Source: Deltaproteobacteria bacterium (GTDB lineage Bacteria > Myxococcota_A > UBA9160 > SMWR01). Taken from it: a stretch of 45,266 bases of DNA. Where the stretch lies: assembly GCA_019313245.1 (NCBI GenBank), contig JAFDBP010000172.1:1-45266 (forward strand). The letters are read 5' to 3'. Of the stretch, positions 42,101-45,266 are shown piece after piece (position 1 is the stretch's first letter; each line of letters opens with the position of its first letter). A program made the position numbers and the translations under genes. The notes under the pieces are model-generated. The model saw nothing but the letters and a program-made list of their open reading frames with translations. It was not told the origin of the DNA and searched no databases.

Positions 42101-44747
42101 AGATTGGCCGCCAGACGGCGATGACCGCGAACAGAAGCGCAGCCGATACGGGTGCGACCAACATACGGCGCCAGTACTGGCGCCTCGAATCGTCCGTCGT
42201 CAACTGACCCGCGGTGTGTGCGGACGTCGTCCATTGCAGGAGATTGCTCCCCGTGACTTTCATTCGGTACCACGTGCTCAGCGCCGCATCCAGACTCAGC
42301 GCGGATTCGAACGGAATGAACGCAAGCATCAACAACCAGCGACCCGCTCTCTCCTGCAGGCCCCGGACGACACCCACGACCGCATCGGATATGGGGGCTC
42401 GCCGCCACTCGTGAACCAGACCGCTTGCGAAGTCGGTCAAGAGATGGCCGGCCGGAGCGAGAGGGGCGAGCAGTGTCCAGAAGATCGCGTTTCCGGGAAG
42501 CCACAACCAACCGGCTATCAATAGCAACAACAGTGCGGGAACGATCATGCTGCGCCGCAAGTTGTCGGCGATCATCCAGCGATCGAATAGCGTGAGAGAA
42601 CTCGCGACCCGATCACCGCCCGCACTCGGAATCCGACTCGAAAGCCAGGGCTGAAGCTGCCAATCTCCGCGAATCCAGCGATGCAGGCGATGTGCGTATG
42701 CCAGATAGTGCGGCGGATATTCTTCGTAGAGCACGATATCGGACGCCAACGCAACGCGCGCGTGCAGCCCCTCGAAGAGATCGTGACTCAGGAGCGCATT
42801 TTCGGGAACGCGCCCACGCAAGCTGCGCCGAAATGCCTCCAGGTCGTAGATCCCCTTGCCCACATAGATTCCGATTCCCAGCAGGTCTTGATAGGCGTCC
42901 GAGACCGCACGGCTGTAGATGTCGATCGCGGTATCCCCGCAAAACAGCCGATTGAACACCGAGGGGCGACCGCTTTCTGGCGCAATCGCGACCCGCGGCT
43001 GGATGATCGAGTAGCCCCGTTCGATCTTGTCATTCAACTCGTTGAACTGCGCCCGGTTCAGCGGATGGGCCAGGGTTCCCACCAGGCGCGCCGCGGCATC
43101 GCGAGGAAGCTGTGTGTCGGCATCCAATGTGATCACGAACCGCACGCCCTGAAGGCCATCAGCTCTTCCTTCGAACAGGGCGAGATCCGCTACCGATTCT
43201 CCGGCCAGGAATTGGTTGAACTGCTCGAGCTTGCCGCGCTTTCGCTCCCAGCCCATCCAGACGCGTTCTTTCGGGTTGTACCGGCGCTTTCGGTGGAACA
43301 GGTAGAACGGTCCTTCGTCTTCGTTGGCCCCGTGGATGGCATTCAAGCGCCGAATCCCGTCGATGGCGCGCACCACCAGTTCGGCGTCATCGGGCATCGT
43401 CTCGGCCGCGGCGTCGACACAATCGCTGAGCAGCACGAACCGCAGGTTTGGATCCGAATTACACAGAAACCGGCACTCGATCTGATCGAGTACGTGATCG
43501 ATTTCCTCGTCGCTTCCCAGCAACATCGGAACGACCACAGCAGTCGTGAATTCGGGATCGATTCCGCCTGAAAAATCGATCTTTGGCAGTACGCAGGGGG
43601 AGCGAAACAACGCAATCGCCCAATTGACCAGCGTCACGCCCAGCATCGAGGCGGGAAGTGCGGACAGGAGGAGTGTTCCCACCCAACCGATGATCCCCGC
43701 GTCGACTGCGAGCAGATATCGAGCCGGTGGAATCAGGATTGCCGCAGTCGCCAGCAGGAGCGAACCGAGATACACCACCGCGGCATGTCGCTTGATGGAG
43801 CGATACACGTGATCGCGGAAGCGGGGCCTGAATTCGATCAATCTCTCGAATTCACCTCTCCCCGCGCCCAGCAACCAATGGCCGACATGCGCATCGGCAG
43901 AGTCATTGGCTCTTCCAGAGTGCGACTCCGAGCGACGAGAGTAACTGACGGCGCGCTCCGCGACCTCGACTTCTCCGTACTTCGTGCGTCGCGCAAGCCT
44001 TTCTACCATCGTGCGATAGCGATTGCGGGTTTCCGTATCCATACGGGAATAGACGCCGGCCGGATCTTCCGAGAGAACCCGCTCGACGACGCTGCTCTTG
44101 CTGACCAACTCGAACCACGAGATGTCGGAGAGCACCTTGAGCGCCCGGGTCAAGCGCGCGACGCACTCCGTGTCGTCCGGCAGCGAGTCGGCGATGAAGA
44201 CCGGAGCGAGAGGGCTGCGAACCAGCGGCGATGCGAGTTCCGGCTCGAGCCGCGCGAGTGCAGCAGTGAGTTCCTCGAGCGCGCACAAGCGCAACAAAAC
44301 CGGTAGAGCCCAGAGTTCCGCTATGTCCAGCGGGGTTACTTCCTGATAGGCATTCAAGAATCGCACGATCAGTGCGGGCGTGAGCTGAAGATTCGAAGCG
44401 TCGAGCATTCCACACGCGATTGCGTAGATTCGCGGAAGAACCGGTCCCCTTGGCCCGTCGAGAGCGGGCAGGTGAATGTAGAACGCGGAGGGCAGGTCCT
44501 GCTGGATCTGACGGACGGCTCGTTGCACGAGATAGCTGTTGTCGAGAAACCACTCCGCAGCCTTGGCGACGGGGGCTTCGGGCGTCGACAGACACTGCTG
44601 CGCCCGCTCGAGCCAGTCCGGCATCTCCTCGACGCGCGCGAGTGAAGCCAGCGGTCGGGGGTGGCCGGAGCACGTTCGATGACTCCGGGCCAACTCCTGG
44701 GCTGTGCTCTCGATCAGGCCGACGTGCACGCGACCCTGGGTGCTCAC
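36180..44747 (-). CDS. ndvB: Cyclic beta-1,2-glucan synthase (NdvB/Cgs family)
   Basis: A 2855-aa inner-membrane protein, the usual giant size for the family, which makes cyclic beta-1,2-glucans from UDP-glucose. In order: N-terminal region; membrane helices near 320-375; GT84 glycosyltransferase (about 390-610) with VITLDADTQLPRD near 537; more helices (about 720-780 and 860-900); glycoamylase-like domain ending SYMAHHQGMILSALDN near 1490; two GH94-type beta-domains (GNGRLSSVITDSGAGG; GEFGCLVSEAGMSYSW); and the GH94 phosphorylase-like catalytic domain with GGGDWNDGMDRVG near 2520 and MRENGGQYTHAATW near 2677. The GTG start overlaps the stop of the UspA gene (GTGA). Such glucans act in osmoadaptation and host interaction in other bacteria. 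Confidence 0.94.
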   Translation of the reverse strand: MSTQGRVHVGLIESTAQELARSHRTCSGHPRPLASLARVEEMPDWLERAQQCLSTPEAPVAKAAEWFLDNSYLVQRAVRQIQQDLPSAFYIHLPALDGPRGPVLPRIYAIACGMLDASNLQLTPALIVRFLNAYQEVTPLDIAELWALPVLLRLCALEELTAALARLEPELASPLVRSPLAPVFIADSLPDDTECVARLTRALKVLSDISWFELVSKSSVVERVLSEDPAGVYSRMDTETRNRYRTMVERLARRTKYGEVEVAERAVSYSRRSESHSGRANDSADAHVGHWLLGAGRGEFERLIEFRPRFRDHVYRSIKRHAAVVYLGSLLLATAAILIPPARYLLAVDAGIIGWVGTLLLSALPASMLGVTLVNWAIALFRSPCVLPKIDFSGGIDPEFTTAVVVPMLLGSDEEIDHVLDQIECRFLCNSDPNLRFVLLSDCVDAAAETMPDDAELVVRAIDGIRRLNAIHGANEDEGPFYLFHRKRRYNPKERVWMGWERKRGKLEQFNQFLAGESVADLALFEGRADGLQGVRFVITLDADTQLPRDAAARLVGTLAHPLNRAQFNELNDKIERGYSIIQPRVAIAPESGRPSVFNRLFCGDTAIDIYSRAVSDAYQDLLGIGIYVGKGIYDLEAFRRSLRGRVPENALLSHDLFEGLHARVALASDIVLYEEYPPHYLAYAHRLHRWIRGDWQLQPWLSSRIPSAGGDRVASSLTLFDRWMIADNLRRSMIVPALLLLLIAGWLWLPGNAIFWTLLAPLAPAGHLLTDFASGLVHEWRRAPISDAVVGVVRGLQERAGRWLLMLAFIPFESALSLDAALSTWYRMKVTGSNLLQWTTSAHTAGQLTTDDSRRQYWRRMLVAPVSAALLFAVIAVWRPISLIAAAPLLLAWLLSPEIAYRIGQQPKPSQEPLDLREIAFLRRLARRTWLFFETFVGPDDHWLPPDNYQEQPRVDLAHRTSPTNIGMMLLSSLAAWDLGYIGPRIFSSRLRNSFETIGKLERHRGHLLNWYDTQRLTPLQPRYVSTVDSGNLAGALLAFFQGCEEMRRAPIVAPTRWDGLADVLGLLEETACSLGRAEDHSMGRLLGDWIAEMADEAAQARNHLDRWDSILDPGRVSELGNLLGESIDASDATADRSTLHSLRIWIDRVDAHLGEIRQDLELLLPWHSLLFTRLPKLEDAGAQRYLAEAVRELKRLLPADSSIAHIPQCADRARALLDTVKESIDEFDIVGDDRNVIESWIENFQQAIANAVSNGANLEAELHGLMRASASLVKKMDFRLLYDEAERLFFIGFNLSSNRSDPHHYDLLASEARLASFIAIATHQVPVEHWFALGRPLTRQAGSDVLLSWGGTLFEYLMPPLLMGSQEGTLLAGSQHAAVTAQIEYGQRREVPWGISESGFASVSADQHYQYRAFGVPGLGLRRGLAEDLVVAPYATGLALPLDPHAAIQNFERLRELSMIGDFGFYEAVDFTPERLTGSVRHSIVYSYMAHHQGMILSALDNLLCDSPMPRRFHANRLVESADLLLHERAPMGLPVETPLDARVEVEAPIQQPEAPPLHSWPPVQAGASPEVQVLGNGRLSSVITDSGAGGLSWLGVSLTRWIPDGVLDANGLWIYVCDQDDGAIWSVGRQPMGHGGEDSNVIYHSSAVEFHRRDHGITLSTEITVASADDVEIRMITIRNDTPRTRKLVFTSYAEVVLAPALEDEQHLAFSKLFVESEYLEDFDAIALRRRSRAPDQHFPHLLHRVVSDTSAKTFLGVEGDRARFMGRFGTARRSALAGGRLTGTVGSGFDPIMSLQVGVEIAPHATERIAFLTLVAGSRESLLEHAERFDNLAALDWVCEEAANEARWQAHRLKISPDQLPRFQQLVSLLIHPNQTHRCAPGQVAHNHLGQSRLWSFGISGDLPILLLHLFADQDSMLLCDLVRANQFWRSRGVAFDLVVLSISASSYAGDDLDDLRRVLRDLDAEEWLGRDGGVHLLRADQIAEEERSLLEASARVILDASGHDLEYALTGRHNVPSNPPEFVPTHPERASDPISMLERPSDLLFDNSFGGFAADGREYLIHLDAGATTPAPWCNVLANGEFGCLVSEAGMSYSWSLNSAENRLTPWSNDPVTDRPGEVLYLRDEETAQIWTPTPQPAGDGLPYQVTHGAGYSKWRHHSHGLEQELCVFVPVDAPVKIVRLRLRNETDRIRRITSTYYAEWVLGRSRRATQNFIATEYDSSQGALLARCSWNTDFAHRTAFLVSDRVPHGITTDRCEFIGREGEMARPTGLGRFGLSDRAGANSDPCAALQIHLDITPGEDVEVLFALGQGCDRSQACELAQYWSDAERVERAWLELGEHWDRLLDGIRVETPDPAFDLMVNRWLLYQSLSSRILARSGFYQSSGAFGFRDQLQDRLAFIHADPAGVRDHILDCAERQFLEGDVLHWWHPPGNRGVRTRCSDDLLWLPYAVAEYVRATGDREILDVELPFLEAAPLAEKEHDRYAQFEAGQTRYSLFEHCERALERGVTRGPHGLPLIGGGDWNDGMDRVGARGIGESIWLAWFATSVMNAFAEICEARSDQSRATSWRRRARSLQQSAQREGWDGEWYLRAFDDDGLPWGSKDSEECRIDSISQSWAILAGAAPSDRADLALSAVDRNLVRDEEKLVRLLWPPFDATRRDPGYIKSYPPGMRENGGQYTHAATWLAWAFAKRGKGDRAAEIFRCINPIYHAVTREDAMRYAVEPYAVAADICSAPPHTGRGGWTWYTGAAAWAWRVGVEAILGIARVGDVLEIDPRIPGDWAECRALMRFSGGTLEIRIENPDGCGSGVREILVDGQKLSEARVEIPADGGEHTAVVRLGPPTESEDQA

Positions 44748-45265
44748 GCCGTGATTGCGCTCGGAAGGCGCGCGGATTCGGTGTGGGACGGGGAGGACGC
44801 GCGATCCTCTCGAAGCCTGGGCGTCGTGCGGTGGCGCGAGAGAAGCAGCGGAACGCGCGAGTGTGAAACGAGATGAGCCGCCACACTGCCCAGCGCCCGA
44901 TCCGTCGCACCGGTCGCTCCGTGAGCGGATAGCACCACCAGGTCGATCGCCTCGTCGTGAACGAAGCGCAGCAGCTCTTCGCGCGGGTTTCCGTCGCGAC
45001 CCAGGTAGGTAACCACCTCGAAACGCAGATCTTCGACGCGGTTTCGGATTTCTGCGAGGTAGTCGCGCGCCACGGATTGATTGCGCTCGATCACAGCCTG
45101 CTCGAGTGCCCGGTCCGCCGCCGTGGGGAGTCGACTTCGCATCAACTGCGGTGCTTCGACCACGTGGGCGAGCACGAGTTCCGCGCCGTGTGCAGCGGCG
45201 AGCTGCGCTGCGATCGGCAGCGCGCTCTCCGCGTGAAGCGAACCGTCGAGGGGCACCAGGATTCG
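44744..45265 (-). CDS. Universal stress protein (UspA family), N-terminus outside the window
   Basis: A UspA-domain protein whose frame runs off the right edge; 173 residues are visible. It begins RILVPLDGSLHAESALPIA, the typical first strand and helix, so few residues are missing. AAAHGAELVLAHVVEAP and LVVLSAHGATGATDRALGSV (the nucleotide-binding loop, G-x2-G...GS) followed by VPLLL complete the fold. The C-terminal roughly 25 residues are an extension. The stop overlaps the GTG of the glucan synthase, so stress signalling and glucan production may be jointly expressed. Confidence 0.92.
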   Translation of the reverse strand, partial: RILVPLDGSLHAESALPIAAQLAAAHGAELVLAHVVEAPQLMRSRLPTAADRALEQAVIERNQSVARDYLAEIRNRVEDLRFEVVTYLGRDGNPREELLRFVHDEAIDLVVLSAHGATGATDRALGSVAAHLVSHSRVPLLLSRHRTTPRLREDRASSPSHTESARLPSAITA

Positions 45266-45266
45266 C

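Overview
The window is high-GC bacterial chromosome, densely coded, with no phage, plasmid or complete insertion-sequence genes. A PEP-CTERM sorted surface protein, an aerobic aa3-type cytochrome c oxidase, an alkyl-DHAP synthase (ether-lipid) homologue, sulfatase-like/TPR lipoproteins and a large corrinoid C1 cassette together suggest a Gram-negative, aerobic, deltaproteobacteria-like lineage (Myxococcota, Desulfobacterota or Binatota type). That placement is inference from gene content; there is no rRNA or other phylogenetic marker here.

Region 1 (1-8450): the tail of a membrane protein, a lipoprotein carboxylesterase, an ETHE1-type persulfide dioxygenase, a PEP-CTERM protein with six FG-GAP repeats, a REP/RAYT-like hairpin, and a giant membrane protein fusing a transporter-like domain to a spermidine-synthase-like domain, followed by a good Rho-independent terminator. 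Region 2 (8760-13870): a cytochrome oxidase operon (34-aa membrane microprotein, coxB, coxA, coxC, subunit IV) converging on a second unit encoding a di-haem cytochrome c, an extra subunit-III-like protein and an 82-aa CxxC membrane protein. Region 3 (14143-21160): a Thr-type 'sulfatase'-TPR lipoprotein, alkyl-DHAP synthase, HspQ, and a complete AmmeMemoRadiSam set (radical SAM enzyme divergent from Memo and AMMECR1), ending in a 227-bp palindromic MITE-like element.

Region 4 (21499-35343) is the most interesting. It holds a mesaconyl-CoA-hydratase-like double-MaoC protein, a non-pyrrolysine MttB-family methyltransferase, a TetR-Rieske fusion with a palindromic operator in front of it, a corrinoid protein, DUF1638 and PF13769 small proteins, a methyl-corrinoid:tetrahydrofolate methyltransferase, a RACo/RamA-type reductive activator, MetV-like and MetF. 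The logical flow is: methylated amine or betaine -> MttB -> corrinoid protein -> THF -> MetF/MetV oxidation, with the activator repairing oxidised cobalt. An M20 deacylase and a c-type haem lipoprotein follow. The TetR-Rieske fusion has kept its [2Fe-2S] ligands but lacks the usual histidines of the mononuclear iron site, which makes it a candidate for a new kind of redox- or ligand-sensing repressor.

Region 5 (35379-45266): a zinc-ribbon membrane protein, a 2855-residue NdvB-type cyclic beta-1,2-glucan synthase, and a UspA-family protein translationally coupled to it and cut by the window edge.
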